Assembly: GCF_005503355.1 (NCBI RefSeq)
Contig: NZ_SCMK01000022.1
Location: 1 to 64,000 of the forward strand
Source: Sphingomonas sp. 1F27F7B
GTDB taxonomy: Bacteria > Pseudomonadota > Alphaproteobacteria > Sphingomonadales > Sphingomonadaceae
DNA: 64,000 nucleotides
Direction: 5' to 3'
Made by a program: the position numbers and the translations under genes. Position 1 is the stretch's first letter; each line of letters opens with the position of its first letter. Shown here one piece after another: positions 38,062 to 46,838 of the stretch. The notes beneath the pieces are model-generated. The model had not been told where the DNA came from. It did not search any database and was given only the letters and a program-made list of their open reading frames with translations.

Positions 38062-38752
38062 AGACGAAGCCGATATTCGGCGCTTTATCCGCATGGCGCT
38101 GGAAAAAGAGGGCATGAATGTCTTCGAGACGGCGACGGCCGAAGAGGCGCGGCTGAATGCGGGCAGTCGCAAGCCCGACCTGATGATCGTCGATCTCGGA
38201 CTACCCGACGGCGACGGCAAGACGCTGATCCGGGAAGTGCGCGGCTGGATGTCAGCGCCCGTTCTCGTACTCTCCGCGCGCGAGCAGGAAACCGAAAAGG
38301 TGGAGGCGCTTGACGCCGGCGCCGACGACTATCTGGTCAAGCCGTTTGGCGTGCCCGAACTCCTGGCGCGAGTGCGGGCACAACTGCGGCGCGCCGGCAC
38401 CGTATCGAACGGCGGCGCAGCGTCGCCCGTAGCCAAGTTCGGGTCGGTCACCATCAATCTTGCCACGCACGAAGTTGCGCGCGCGGGCATACCCGTCCAT
38501 CTCACGCCCAACGAGTTTCGACTTCTGACGGCGTTGGTCCGTGGCCACGGCAAGGTGCTAACCCACCGCCAACTGCTTATGGAGGTGTGGGGTCCCGGAT
38601 ACTCGGAACGCGCCCATTACCTCCGCATCTACATGGCGCAGCTCAGGCAAAAGCTCGAAGAGGAGCCGTCGCAGCCCCAGCACCTCCTGACGGAATTGCA
38701 GGTCGGATATCGCTTGTCCGGCCTGGAGGCCGCCGAGGCACGTCATAGCTGA
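38033..38752 (+). CDS. kdpE: KdpE response regulator
   Basis: A 239-residue OmpR-family regulator. Receiver domain with DE pair at 11-12, phospho-site Asp54 (MIVDLGLPDGDG) and Lys near 103 (YLVKPFG). Winged-helix DNA-binding domain from about 135 (HLTPNEFRLLTALVRGHGKV; YLRIYMAQLRQKLE). It starts at 38033 inside the kdpD 3' end and would activate kdp transcription. It is intact although its kinase is broken. Confidence 0.95.
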   Translation: MIKPRILIVEDEADIRRFIRMALEKEGMNVFETATAEEARLNAGSRKPDLMIVDLGLPDGDGKTLIREVRGWMSAPVLVLSAREQETEKVEALDAGADDYLVKPFGVPELLARVRAQLRRAGTVSNGGAASPVAKFGSVTINLATHEVARAGIPVHLTPNEFRLLTALVRGHGKVLTHRQLLMEVWGPGYSERAHYLRIYMAQLRQKLEEEPSQPQHLLTELQVGYRLSGLEAAEARHS

Positions 38753-38796
38753 CCCTGAACAACCGGATCAATCCGACAATCCGCAAGGACCAGATC

Positions 38797-39549
38797 ATGG
38801 CCGAAAATCAGAATGAAACTGTCATCGAGTTGGCCACCGACGGCCGTATCGAGAAAGCTGACGTCGAAACCGCCATGCGGCAGCTTGATACGGCGCTTGA
38901 GCGCGGCGACACCGTCCATGTCTTCGCGGAAGTCCGCAACTTCAAGGGCATGTCCTCGGAGGCGTGGCGTAGCGATCTTGGCAATGCGTTCCGCTACTTG
39001 GCACGGCTCAGACAATTCGGACGGATCGCCATCGTCAGCGACCAGGCTTGGATCCGTAACGCCGCCCGGATCGAAAACGCCTTGCTGCCCTATGTCAGGT
39101 ATCAGTCCTATACGCCCGATCGTCGGGAGCACGCCCTCGCCTGGGTTCGCGGTGACGTCGATTGCGCGCATCCTGAAAGCCTGCGGGTCTTAGAGAACGG
39201 TGATTCCGATATTTTCACCTTCGAGATCGACGGGCGCATCACCAGCGCGGATGCGCGCAATCTCGCCGAGAGGCTTTCGGCCGCGTTCAGCGGCGGGGGC
39301 GGTCGCCGCCTCCTCGGCATCGTCCGTCACTATGACGGCTTCGAGCCGTCGCTGCTCGTTGATACGAGGCTGCTCGAACTGAAGATCGGGCTGTTACGCC
39401 ATATCGAGCGATATGCGCTCGTCGGCGGGCCCGACTGGATAAGTCGCCTCACCAACCTCTTCGATCCGCTGCTCAAGATGGAAGCCCGTCATTTCGCCGC
39501 TGGCGACGAAGAGGCTGCACGGGCCTGGCTGCGTCGCCATGGCGGCTGA
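38797..39549 (+). CDS. Tandem SpoIIAA/STAS-like protein
   Basis: A 250-residue protein with two similar halves, each beginning with a DGRI turn: TVIELATDGRIEKADVETAM (residues 7-26) and FTFEIDGRITSADARNLAER (about 138-157), each followed by alternating helices and strands ending in an HPxxR-free Trp/Arg-rich helix. It fits SpoIIAA-like (STAS/SEC14) proteins seen beside transporters in alphaproteobacteria. The role is unknown. The following gene overlaps its stop. Confidence 0.75.
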   Translation: MAENQNETVIELATDGRIEKADVETAMRQLDTALERGDTVHVFAEVRNFKGMSSEAWRSDLGNAFRYLARLRQFGRIAIVSDQAWIRNAARIENALLPYVRYQSYTPDRREHALAWVRGDVDCAHPESLRVLENGDSDIFTFEIDGRITSADARNLAERLSAAFSGGGGRRLLGIVRHYDGFEPSLLVDTRLLELKIGLLRHIERYALVGGPDWISRLTNLFDPLLKMEARHFAAGDEEAARAWLRRHGG

Positions 39550-39766
39550 AGAAGAGCCCGTCCCCGCCAGCCCATCGGAGACTGCTTCCTCGGTCCGGAG
39601 CACCAACGCGAGGAGCGTCGATCCGGTATCGGACGAAGCATATTTCGCCCGCCGGGCGGCACAGGAACTGGAGTTAGAGCGTGATCCGAGCGGTGTGAAT
39701 CGGTTTGGGATTCCTTCTCATGTCGAAGCGTGATTCAGACTGTCTGCCGGGAGGAGGCCGGTGGGC

Positions 39767-40153
39767 ATGTCGACACCTCTCTCGCTTGATCTCCGGGTCC
39801 GTGTTCTGGCCGCGGTCGCGTCGGGGCTGAGCCATCGCCAGGCGGGTGAGCGGTTCGGGGTTAGTGCGGCGAGCGTCAGCCGTTGGCGGGCGCTGGAACG
39901 CGAGCAGGGCGACGCGCGCCCGAGGCAGATGGGCGGGGACCAGCGCTCGCATGCGGTTGAGGCACACGGCGAGCTGATCCTGGCGCTTTACGAGGCGGAG
40001 CGGGACATCACGCTCCAGGAACTACGGGCGGCGCTCGCAGGGTGCGGGGTCGCGATTGGCTACGGCGGGCTGTGGCGCTTCTTCGCCCGTCACGGGATCA
40101 CGGTGAAAAAAAGACGGCGCATGCCGCGGAGCAGGACCGGCCGGACGTCCTGA
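39767..40153 (+). CDS. IS630 transposase, first frame (HTH part)
   Basis: A 128-residue N-terminal part: LDLRVRVLAAVASGLSHRQA then GERFGVSAASVSRWRALE (helix-turn-helix that binds the IS ends). It reaches the A7 run at 40106-40112, where ribosomes must slip back by one to make the full enzyme. Confidence 0.88.
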   Translation: MSTPLSLDLRVRVLAAVASGLSHRQAGERFGVSAASVSRWRALEREQGDARPRQMGGDQRSHAVEAHGELILALYEAERDITLQELRAALAGCGVAIGYGGLWRFFARHGITVKKRRRMPRSRTGRTS

Positions 40154-40713
40154 GGCGACGGGAAGCCTGGTTTGAAGGTCAGCTCGACCTCGATCCTGCC
40201 CGGCTCCTGTTCATTGACGAGACCTGGGCGTCCACCAACATGGCTCGCACGCGCGGCCGGGCACCCCGAGGGCAGCGCCTGCGGGCCGCCGTTCCCCACG
40301 GCCATTGGAAAACGACCACCTTCGTGGCGGGCCTGCGGCAGGACGGGATCGTAGCGCCCTTCGTCCTCGACGGCCCGATCAACCGGCACAGTTTCGAGAC
40401 TTACGTGGCCCGTGTGCTCGTTCCGGATCTGCGGCCGGGCGACATCGTCATCCTGGACAACCTGTCGAGCCACAAAGGGCCGAAGGTGCGCCAGATGATC
40501 GAGGCAGCCGGTGCGAGCCTCCGCTACCTCCCACCCTACTCGCCCGACTTCAACCCGATCGAGAACGCCTTCGCCAAGCTCAAGGCGCTGCTGCGCAAGG
40601 CCGCCGAGCGGACGGTTGGCGCTCTCTGGGACAGGATCGGCACCCTCCTCGACGCCTTCACGCCCATCGAGTGCGCAAACTACTTCGCCGCAGCCGGCTA
40701 CGATGCAGTCTGA
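40108..40713 (+). CDS. IS630 transposase, second frame (DDE domain)
   Basis: About 201 residues in the -1 frame with the catalytic triad: LLFIDETWAS (Asp), VILDNLSSHK (Asp) and PDFNPIENAFAKLK (Glu). The start given is the probable frameshift point at the A7 run; no independent start codon is needed. The element is likely active or recently active, since both frames are intact. Confidence 0.85.
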   Translation, partial: KKTAHAAEQDRPDVLRRREAWFEGQLDLDPARLLFIDETWASTNMARTRGRAPRGQRLRAAVPHGHWKTTTFVAGLRQDGIVAPFVLDGPINRHSFETYVARVLVPDLRPGDIVILDNLSSHKGPKVRQMIEAAGASLRYLPPYSPDFNPIENAFAKLKALLRKAAERTVGALWDRIGTLLDAFTPIECANYFAAAGYDAV

Positions 40714-41068
40714 ACGGATTCCGCTCTAGCAGCCAACGCTTCAGATGTAGCGGTCAAGAGACTTCATCTCGATCTCGCCGCGCGATATGCAACGCGCCGC
40801 GAGTTGGCTGCGCGAGACGTCGAGGCGAGTCATCCAATCTGTCGAACATGATTTTACCGCCGGCCGCCGAGAGCGAGGTCAAGCCCCGACCAGAGGTGCT
40901 CCCCAAGCCGGCATCGACCGCAATGTCTGCGCCGCTTAGAACCACGGCGAGCCAATCAGCCCGACGTCACAAGCGCTGTAGCCGCACACAATCGCCGGTC
41001 ATCGCGATGACGACTGCAGGTCAGGCGACTAAGCTCGGGCCGCACCTCCTCATACAGAAAGAGGACTG

Positions 41069-42037
41069 ATGCCAGTCATCGCAGCGTATCTCTACCGCGA
41101 CGGTCGTCGGGTTCGCGAAGTCGACATCGGCGAACGGGTTGATTGCCCGACGGATCGCTCCGAGTTCGTTTGGATAGGCTTGTCGGACCCATGCGCGGAG
41201 GACGTCATGGCGTTACAGGCCCTCTACAAGCTTCACCCACTCGCGGTAGAAGACTCGCTCAAAGACGGCCAGTTGCCGAAGGTCGATATCTACGGCGATC
41301 AGTTGTTCCTGATCGCGCGCACCGCGCAACTGGACGACGGCGTCATTGCCTACGGACAGACCGCCGTGTTCCTCGGTCACAGTCACATCATCACGGTGCG
41401 GCAAGGCTCAACCCGATCACACCTTCCGCTGCGCAAGCACCTGGAAGAGTCGCCAGATCTCCTCGGCCAAGGCACGGACTATGTGTTGCACGCAGTGCTG
41501 GATTTCATCGTCGACGGGTACATTCCACTGGTCGAGTCGCTCGAGGAAGAAGTCTCGGCTATGGAGCAGCACACCCTCGACGCCTTCTTGGGTCGAACCG
41601 AGATCGCCCGAATATTCACGCTTCGGCGTCAGCTCACTCGCTTTGGACACATCCTGATACCCATGGAGGAGGTGGCCCGTAAGTTAGCTCAGACCAACCA
41701 TCCTTGCATCGATGCCGAGGCTCGCCACTATTTCGGAGATGTGCTGGATCACGTGCGGCGGGTGGAGACGATGAACACTGGTCTCCGCGAGGTGCTGACT
41801 TCCGTTTTCGAGTTCAGCAATCTGATGGAGCAACAACGCACTGGCGCCATCACCCGCCAACTGGCAGCATGGGCGGCGATCCTGGCCGTGCCGACTGCCT
41901 TGGCTGGCATTTACGGGATGAACTTCGAGCATATGCCCGAGTTGCATTCCGTCTATGGCTACCCTGCGGTTATGTCGATCATCGCCGTGATATGCCTGAC
42001 ACTATACCGGCGCTTCCGAAAAACTGGATGGCTATAG
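41069..42037 (+). CDS. corA: CorA-family divalent cation transporter
   Basis: A 322-residue protein. Large cytoplasmic N-terminal domain, then two C-terminal membrane helices (about 263-282 and 296-313) with the signature IYGMNF (Gly283-Met-Asn) between them. Transports Mg2+ or other divalent metals. AAAGAGG precedes the start. It follows the IS630-interrupted gene and so belongs to the cargo with kdp. Confidence 0.93.
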   Translation: MPVIAAYLYRDGRRVREVDIGERVDCPTDRSEFVWIGLSDPCAEDVMALQALYKLHPLAVEDSLKDGQLPKVDIYGDQLFLIARTAQLDDGVIAYGQTAVFLGHSHIITVRQGSTRSHLPLRKHLEESPDLLGQGTDYVLHAVLDFIVDGYIPLVESLEEEVSAMEQHTLDAFLGRTEIARIFTLRRQLTRFGHILIPMEEVARKLAQTNHPCIDAEARHYFGDVLDHVRRVETMNTGLREVLTSVFEFSNLMEQQRTGAITRQLAAWAAILAVPTALAGIYGMNFEHMPELHSVYGYPAVMSIIAVICLTLYRRFRKTGWL

Positions 42038-42171
42038 CCCACACTACTTAAGGCCAAAGACGCGGCATACCTCATGGCTGCCGACTTAGGAAGTAAGGCG
42101 AATATATACACCATCTTTACGTCTAGCCCGAAAATCTGATCTCGAATCTTTATGATCGTGCCTTTAGTTGG

Positions 42172-42576
42172 ATGGCCGCCACCATGGAGGGCGGCATGCC
42201 AATCGCAGCAACTGATGCAAGGAATGCAGGGTTACGACTAGCGGGCTTGCTGGGCGTGATCATTGCCGCACTTGCGTTGAGCCGCCTGTACGCACTTGTC
42301 CATGCGCTTCCGCTGCATGAAGCCACGCCCTTTGAGATGCTTCTGGCGGCGTTGGGCTTCGTCGGCATGAGCGCGGGCAGCGCCTTGCTCGTGCTCGGTC
42401 GCCACATCTTTGATCAGATCGAGCTACCGAGGCGCTCCCCGGCGACACCTCTCCACATTCCCTCCGAGGAGGCCTCGCACGCAATGAGATGGACCGTGGC
42501 GCCCGCCAATCCATCATCGGTGTCTCCGCGCCCGCAGCGCGCCAGCAACCATGTTCTGCTGCGGGGAGCACGATGA
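42172..42576 (+). CDS. Hypothetical membrane protein
   Basis: A frame of 134 residues with two hydrophobic segments (about 20-42 and 53-78), then a polar tail. Possible starts are ATG at 42172, 42184 or 42196; only the last has GGAGGG upstream, though very close. No recognisable family. The residues after about 110 may be unrelated filler before the next gene. Confidence 0.5.
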   Translation: MAATMEGGMPIAATDARNAGLRLAGLLGVIIAALALSRLYALVHALPLHEATPFEMLLAALGFVGMSAGSALLVLGRHIFDQIELPRRSPATPLHIPSEEASHAMRWTVAPANPSSVSPRPQRASNHVLLRGAR

Positions 42577-42582
42577 GGCACA

Positions 42583-42735
42583 ATGATGAATCCAGAAGGC
42601 CTCCTGATGCTTCTGCTCATCATCGGCGGGTTGCTGTGGTTGAACATCTACCTCCGCGTAAAGCTGTTTCTGGCGAGCCGCCGGGACAGGCGCAAAGCAA
42701 CAAAAGACCGCGGATCGGAGGAACGCTCCGCCTGA
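42583..42735 (+). CDS. Small single-pass membrane peptide (50 aa)
   Basis: MMNPEGLLMLLLIIGGLLWL opens a single membrane helix, then a strongly basic and charged tail. It starts six bases after the previous stop. Size and design fit a small membrane peptide; no family is known to me. Confidence 0.4.
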   Translation: MMNPEGLLMLLLIIGGLLWLNIYLRVKLFLASRRDRRKATKDRGSEERSA

Positions 42736-43059
42736 AAAAATCGCAAAAATGATTGGAGCAGCCGCGATCAACCTGAGAGCAAGCGAACTTCGATCAACGT
42801 CGCGGCTTCGATTGACCGTCCGCTCGGTTTCACGGAATGACCAATGTCTGGCGCGTCCGTCTTCATCATCTTCTTGGCCGCGCTCTTGATTGCAGCACGC
42901 CTGTTGCTTCGCCCGGAGCGCCGACCGCCGGTCCCCGCGAGCGAAAAAGCCGAAGGCATTCCACGTATGGATAGACCAGTTGGAACACGCCCTACAACGT
43001 TTGAGCCAAGCAAAAGTCGCCGCTTTCTCAAGTTGTCCGCCCCTTCCGGTGGGCCTCAA

Positions 43060-43742
43060 AAGATGCTCTCACATAGCCTGCGCGACGCTTGCAGTCATTT
43101 CACCGGCGGCAGCACATCGGCATCGCTTCGGATCGGACTGGACGCCTCCCTGAGCTATGGCCCACTTCGAAACGTGCTCGCTCGGCTCAAAAAACAGAAC
43201 CAGCAATAGATGTACGTTTTGTCGAGGGTAACGGCGACGATATCGCCGATCAAGTTGCGCGCGGAACAATTAACGTCGCTTTCATACAAGAGCGGGTAAA
43301 TAAAGCGTCCATCGTGTCCGAGCACTGCTGGAACGAGACGATCGTAGTGGCCTTGCCGGAGGGTCATCGGCTCGCCGGTCACCACGCCCTTCGTCGCGAA
43401 GCACTCAGATGCGAAACGTTTCTGATGGCGATCGATGAAACGCGCGTCATCCGCACGGCGAACGAAATAGCGACAATACTCGAAGGCCGGCCACGGTTGA
43501 TCATTCCAACCCAGGTCCATCGCGACACTCTTATGCATCTCGTAGGATTGGGGTTCGGGATCGCGCTGACACGCTCTTGCGCACTAGGCGTTTATTATCC
43601 CGGCGTCATCTACCGACCGATCAGCGCTCCGGAGCCTCACGCTGCGGTCTACGCAATATGGCGGCCGGAGACCCTCTCGCCAGAGGCCTCAGTTCTGCTC
43701 GCCTATGTCCAGGCCGAAGGCCGTCAAGGAGCGGTGGAGTGA
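43060..43742 (+). pseudogene. LysR effector-domain remnant with frameshift
   Basis: The sequence resumes a LysR effector domain at SLRIGLDASLSYGPLRNVLA (ending near 43180), then at an A6 run (43191-43196) continuity moves by -1 into TEPAIDVRFVEGNGDDIADQ and on to the stop at 43742. The N-terminal HTH is absent; the frame upstream (from 42844) reads an unrelated hydrophobic stretch. Lost DNA-binding domain plus frameshift mark a decayed gene. Parts after 43200 are in one clean frame. Confidence 0.7.
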
Positions 43743-43832
43743 TCGCCCCGTCAACCCATGCTGCGCGCCGCCGCCTGAGCTTCCTTCAGCTCATCAGGGC
43801 TTTTGCACCGACCTCGCCCAGGGTGCTGTAGG

Positions 43833-44045
43833 ATGCCGCCCCTCACCATTCTTTCCGCGGCCGTTAAGATCATCGGCGTCTCAGGCCTGATCGGCCTGCT
43901 CGTGGCGGCTCATCATATACCAGCGGCCGCGACGCCGTTGCGCGCGGTCGCCTTGCTTTGGTTTCTTGCGCTCGGGATCATCTACGTTCTGATCCCGGGG
44001 AAACGAAGCGGGCGCTCCTTCCTTGGTCGCCGTCCATGGCGTTGA
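43833..44045 (+). CDS. Small membrane protein (70 aa)
   Basis: Two hydrophobic segments (about 5-26 and 33-52): ILSAAVKIIGVSGLIGLLVA, then RAVALLWFLALGIIYVLIPG. The stop overlaps the next small ORF's start. No family recognised. It could be a pair with the next gene. Confidence 0.4.
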   Translation: MPPLTILSAAVKIIGVSGLIGLLVAAHHIPAAATPLRAVALLWFLALGIIYVLIPGKRSGRSFLGRRPWR

Positions 44046-44290
44046 ACAGCTTTCACGCTGATGTCGGCGACTGGATCCTCATGCTCGCGCGCTTCGCTTT
44101 GCTCGTGTCGCTGGTGGCGTTGTTCGTACGGCGACGCCAAGTCACACGAGGCATAATGGCGAAGCTCGACACGCTCTCTAAGTCTCGGCTCATCAACAAA
44201 GCCAAAGATCGGTCGGTAACCGAGGCTCCACAAGAACCTGTAGCTGGAGATCGAGGTCGGCTTAAAGGATCTCAGGACGAGAAAGACTGA
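44036..44290 (+). CDS. Small membrane protein (84 aa)
   Basis: One membrane helix (about 12-31) and a long basic and polar cytoplasmic tail. Overlaps the preceding 70-aa ORF by ten bases, suggesting translation coupling. Unknown. Confidence 0.4.
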   Translation: MALNSFHADVGDWILMLARFALLVSLVALFVRRRQVTRGIMAKLDTLSKSRLINKAKDRSVTEAPQEPVAGDRGRLKGSQDEKD

Positions 44291-44431
44291 AAGCGGAGAT
44301 CTTAGACGAAGCTAATCTGCCCTAACGCAATATTTGCGCGGTTTGGCCCGATCATACGCCATCCTGATGTCGGTCGAGCTACCGTTCGTTGCATTGGCCT
44401 CGCGCGGCCGTGACCGGCGAGCCTTGGAGCA

Positions 44432-44782
44432 ATGATAGGGCACTCGCCGACCATGTGGGAAGCGGTCACGCGATTCCGGTGGATGAGGTTGTTGCGTGAG
44501 CAGGATAGCCGCTCGCGGTTACACCTCCGCGCGTTTTGCGGGCAAGTCGGATTGATCCTCCTACTCTGCGCACCAACCTTTGCGCTCGATCATCGGCCGC
44601 CCTTTCTTTTCCTGTTCTTCGTGCATTTAATGTTTGCTGCATCCGCGCTCGTTCTCGTTGGGGTGGCGCTGGTCACGCGACAGCCAGTTTCGCGTACGAG
44701 CCTCTGCATGTGGGATCACGTCTTCGCGATGTTGCTCCTGATGCTGATCAGCTCCGCGGCACTCAGAATGCTGGTCAGCTAA
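44432..44782 (+). CDS. Hypothetical membrane protein (116 aa)
   Basis: Three hydrophobic segments (about 37-52, 57-80 and 94-115) after a basic N-terminus. An ATG at 44432 or 44453. Unknown family. It lies in the AT-richer cargo between the LysR remnant and rnk. Confidence 0.5.
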   Translation: MIGHSPTMWEAVTRFRWMRLLREQDSRSRLHLRAFCGQVGLILLLCAPTFALDHRPPFLFLFFVHLMFAASALVLVGVALVTRQPVSRTSLCMWDHVFAMLLLMLISSAALRMLVS

Positions 44783-45064
44783 GGCCGTGCGCTCGCCGTT
44801 CTCAGCCAAATCGGGTTCACCGGGTTACGTAACACATCGCTCTGAGGCTCGCGGGGCGATTGACGGGGCTAGGGCCGCAGCCCATGGTCGCCTGGTTATG
44901 CAAGCGTCGAAGGCTCACGTCCGATTCTGCAATCGCGGGTGCCAGCTCATGTCGGGCTGTTAGCCCCGGGTCCGGACGTTCGCGTGCTGGGTTCGGGGTA
45001 AGGGCATAGCCCGATCCGCCACGCCTCGCCAGCGTTCGCAACCCTCACACTACGAGCCTTCGTC

Positions 45065-45493
45065 ATGACCCTTGTTAAAGCTGCCGCGCGCCCTCCCATT
45101 CATATGATCGACACCGAAGCCGATGCGCTGTCCGATCTCGGAATGCGTGCCCACGCCCGCCAGTCAGATGTTAGCCGCCTGTTGATGGCCGAGATCGAAC
45201 GCGCCAGGATTCACACCGCCGAGGACATTCCTCCTGACGTCGTTACCATGCGTTCGACGGTCGAGTTTGTCGATCAGGCAACCAGCACCCGTCGTACCGT
45301 CGAACTTGTCTACCCTGCCGAGGCCGATATTGCTGCGAACCGGATCTCCGTAATCACTCCTGTCGGCGCCGGGCTCATTGGCTTGCGCGAAGGTGACTCA
45401 ATACTCTGGCCAGATCGCGATGGACACGAACGCACGCTGAGCGTCGTAAAGGTGATCCAACCGGCACGAGACACGACAGCAAAAAGTCGCTGA
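45065..45493 (+). CDS. rnk: Rnk-type nucleoside-diphosphate kinase regulator / GreA-like
   Basis: A 142-residue protein of the Rnk/GreA-B C-terminal fold: a short coiled coil, then EDIPPDVVTMRSTVEF, the strand VELVYPAEADIAANRISVIT and PVGAGLIGLREGDSILW. Rnk binds RNA polymerase; related proteins are common in alphaproteobacterial accessory DNA. Full length, own start. Confidence 0.85.
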   Translation: MTLVKAAARPPIHMIDTEADALSDLGMRAHARQSDVSRLLMAEIERARIHTAEDIPPDVVTMRSTVEFVDQATSTRRTVELVYPAEADIAANRISVITPVGAGLIGLREGDSILWPDRDGHERTLSVVKVIQPARDTTAKSR

Positions 45494-45545
45494 TCGCGGA
45501 CTTACGAACCTGCCTGAAATCTTTCCGTCTTAGAGCCGTTCCCGC

Positions 45546-46166
45546 TTACGTAGCGATGGCCAAGTCGTCGTCGTAGCCGGCGGCTGCGAGGCAGTTACGG
45601 CACTCGTCTGGGGTGAAGCGGCTGAAGGCCCGCCGGATGGCGTCCCATAGGTCAGGCACGGTGCGGGCGGCTGCGGTCTGCAGCAGCCCTTTCAGCTTGG
45701 CGAAGATCTGTTCGATCGGGTTGAACTCGGGGCTGTAGGGCGGAAGGTAGAGTAGCCGCGCGCCGACCGACTCGACCCGCTCGCGGATGCCGCTGACCTT
45801 GTGAGCTTGCAGGTTGTCGAGGATCACGGTGTCGCCGGGCCGCAGCACCGGGACGAGGCGGTTGGCGACGTAGTCGCGAAAGCGCTGGCCGTTGGTGGCG
45901 CCATCCGCGAGATCGAGGGCGCACAGGCCGGTGGTGCGCAGAGCGGCGGTGACGGTGGTCATTTTATAATGGCCCTGCGGTACGAGCAGCCGGCAGCGCT
46001 CGCCGCGCGGGGCGCGGCCGTAGTGGCGGGCCATGTTGGTGGCGGCCGCCGTCTCGTCGAGGAAGACGAGCTTGTCGGGATCGAGGTCGGGCTGAGCCGC
46101 GAACCACGCCTCACGCGCCGCCTTCACGTCGGCCCGCTCCTGCTCAGCTGCGTACAGCGCCCCTTT
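45546..46166 (-). CDS. IS630 copy 2 transposase, second frame
   Basis: 206 residues in the -1 frame with catalytic residues in LVFLDETAAAT, VILDNLQAHK and YSPEFNPIEQIFAKLKG. Intact to its stop at 45546, so the element may be functional. The start given is the slip point. Confidence 0.85.
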   Translation of the reverse strand, partial: KGALYAAEQERADVKAAREAWFAAQPDLDPDKLVFLDETAAATNMARHYGRAPRGERCRLLVPQGHYKMTTVTAALRTTGLCALDLADGATNGQRFRDYVANRLVPVLRPGDTVILDNLQAHKVSGIRERVESVGARLLYLPPYSPEFNPIEQIFAKLKGLLQTAAARTVPDLWDAIRRAFSRFTPDECRNCLAAAGYDDDLAIAT

Positions 46167-46507
46167 TTGCGGGTGATGCCGTGGCGGGCGAAGAAGCGGG
46201 ACAGTCCGCTCGTGCTGGTCTGCACGCCCTGCTCGGCCAGGGCGTCGCGCAACTCGCGCAGGAAGAGTTCGGGCCGTGCCTCGTCGAGGGAGAGGATCAG
46301 ATCCGCATGCGCCTCGATCGCCGGCAAGCTGTCGTCGCTGTGCGTCGGTTTGGGGACGACGTTGCCCTGCTGCGCAAACCGCTGCGACCAGCGGCTGGCG
46401 CTCGACACGCTCACCCCGAACCGCGCCGCCGCCCGATGAAACGAAGCGCCCTCTACCACGGCCGCCACGACGCGCTCGCGCAGATCGATAGACAAGGGTG
46501 AAGGCAT
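46124..46507 (-). CDS. IS630 copy 2 transposase, first frame
   Basis: A 127-residue HTH part, MPSPLSIDLRERVVAAVVEG and ARFGVSVSSASRWSQRF, with a GITRKKGR end where AAAAAGGGG (46168-46160) provides the -1 slip. Start at 46507. Confidence 0.85.
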   Translation of the reverse strand: MPSPLSIDLRERVVAAVVEGASFHRAAARFGVSVSSASRWSQRFAQQGNVVPKPTHSDDSLPAIEAHADLILSLDEARPELFLRELRDALAEQGVQTSTSGLSRFFARHGITRKKGRCTQLSRSGPT

Positions 46508-46625
46508 CGCTGGCTCCTTCACTGGTCAACGCACCAGCCACTATCCCGTCGCAACACCGCCGGGAATGGCTCTAGCCGACACTGGGGAGCTTCGCTCTAA
46601 CCCATTGCGCCAGCCCTGAGGGGCG

Positions 46626-46671
46626 TGGCGCACCCGACACGATTCGAACGTGTGGCCTCCACCTTCGGAGG
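46626..46671 (-). pseudogene. 3' half of a split tRNA-Arg(CCG), left island boundary
   Basis: On the minus strand this reads the 3' part of a tRNA from the anticodon arm on: CCTCCGAAGG, the T arm ACACG-TTCGAAT-CGTGT, acceptor CGGGTGC, discriminator G and CCA. The 5' half lies at 57601-57641. Joined at the shared CCTCCGAAGG the two give exactly 77 nt with complete cloverleaf pairing. The integrase gene begins 167 bases away, so this is the left attachment site. Confidence 0.85.
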
Positions 46672-46838
46672 GGATGTAGTCAGGCTCCTGGGGTTAGTGC
46701 GATCGCGCGATCCCGTCTAAAACGCTGACACTAAATGCGAATCTCGCCAACGATTCTGATTGGGTAAGGGACACTTCGTTGCTCCCCATTCCCGGCGCTT
46801 CCTTGGCGCGTTCGCCAAGGGAAAGCCGCTCGCCACAC

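Larger units (their letters stand above)
39677..40726 (+). mobile_element. IS630-family insertion sequence 1
   Basis: A 1050-bp element bordered by TA on both sides (39675-39676 and 40727-40728), the hallmark of IS630. Terminal repeats GAGCGTGATCC (left) and GGATTCCGCTC (right) match at 9 of 11 positions. It contains two overlapping frames joined by -1 shifting at an A7 run. Confidence 0.88.
39539..40851 (+). pseudogene. Small ORF split by IS630; 86 aa when rejoined
   Basis: An ATG at 39539 overlaps the STAS-gene stop by 11 bases. The frame reads to a TTA codon at 39674 where the IS begins. Removing the IS with one TA copy joins TTA to GCAGCCAACGC at 40729, and the frame continues for 40 codons to TGA at 40849. 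The result is one 86-residue protein with EAYFARRAAQELEL before the junction and HLDLAARYATRRELAARD after it. Continuation across the junction is good evidence that this was a gene. Its function is unknown. Confidence 0.7.
45533..46572 (-). mobile_element. IS630-family insertion sequence 2
   Basis: A 1040-bp element flanked by TA (45531-45532 and 46573-46574). Ends GAGCCGTTCCCG and CGGGAATGGCTC match as inverted repeats at 11 of 12 positions. It carries a transposase on the minus strand in two frames and is clearly distinct from IS630 copy 1. Its right end is 53 bases from the tRNA 3' half. Confidence 0.88.

Noticed and set aside
40100-40115. Frame break in the IS630 transposase as damage
   Set aside because: A7 slip run and intact frames on both sides are normal for programmed -1 frameshifting in this family; the same holds for the second IS630 and the IS3 element.
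42844-43209. 121-codon frame as an independent gene
   Set aside because: It is a hydrophobic stretch running in frame into a LysR effector fragment that continues in another frame; treated as part of a remnant.
45065-46626. Right end of the Trb-type ICE placed at the tRNA 3' half
   Set aside because: No integrase or repeat belonging to that ICE is visible here, so its boundary cannot be set from this window.
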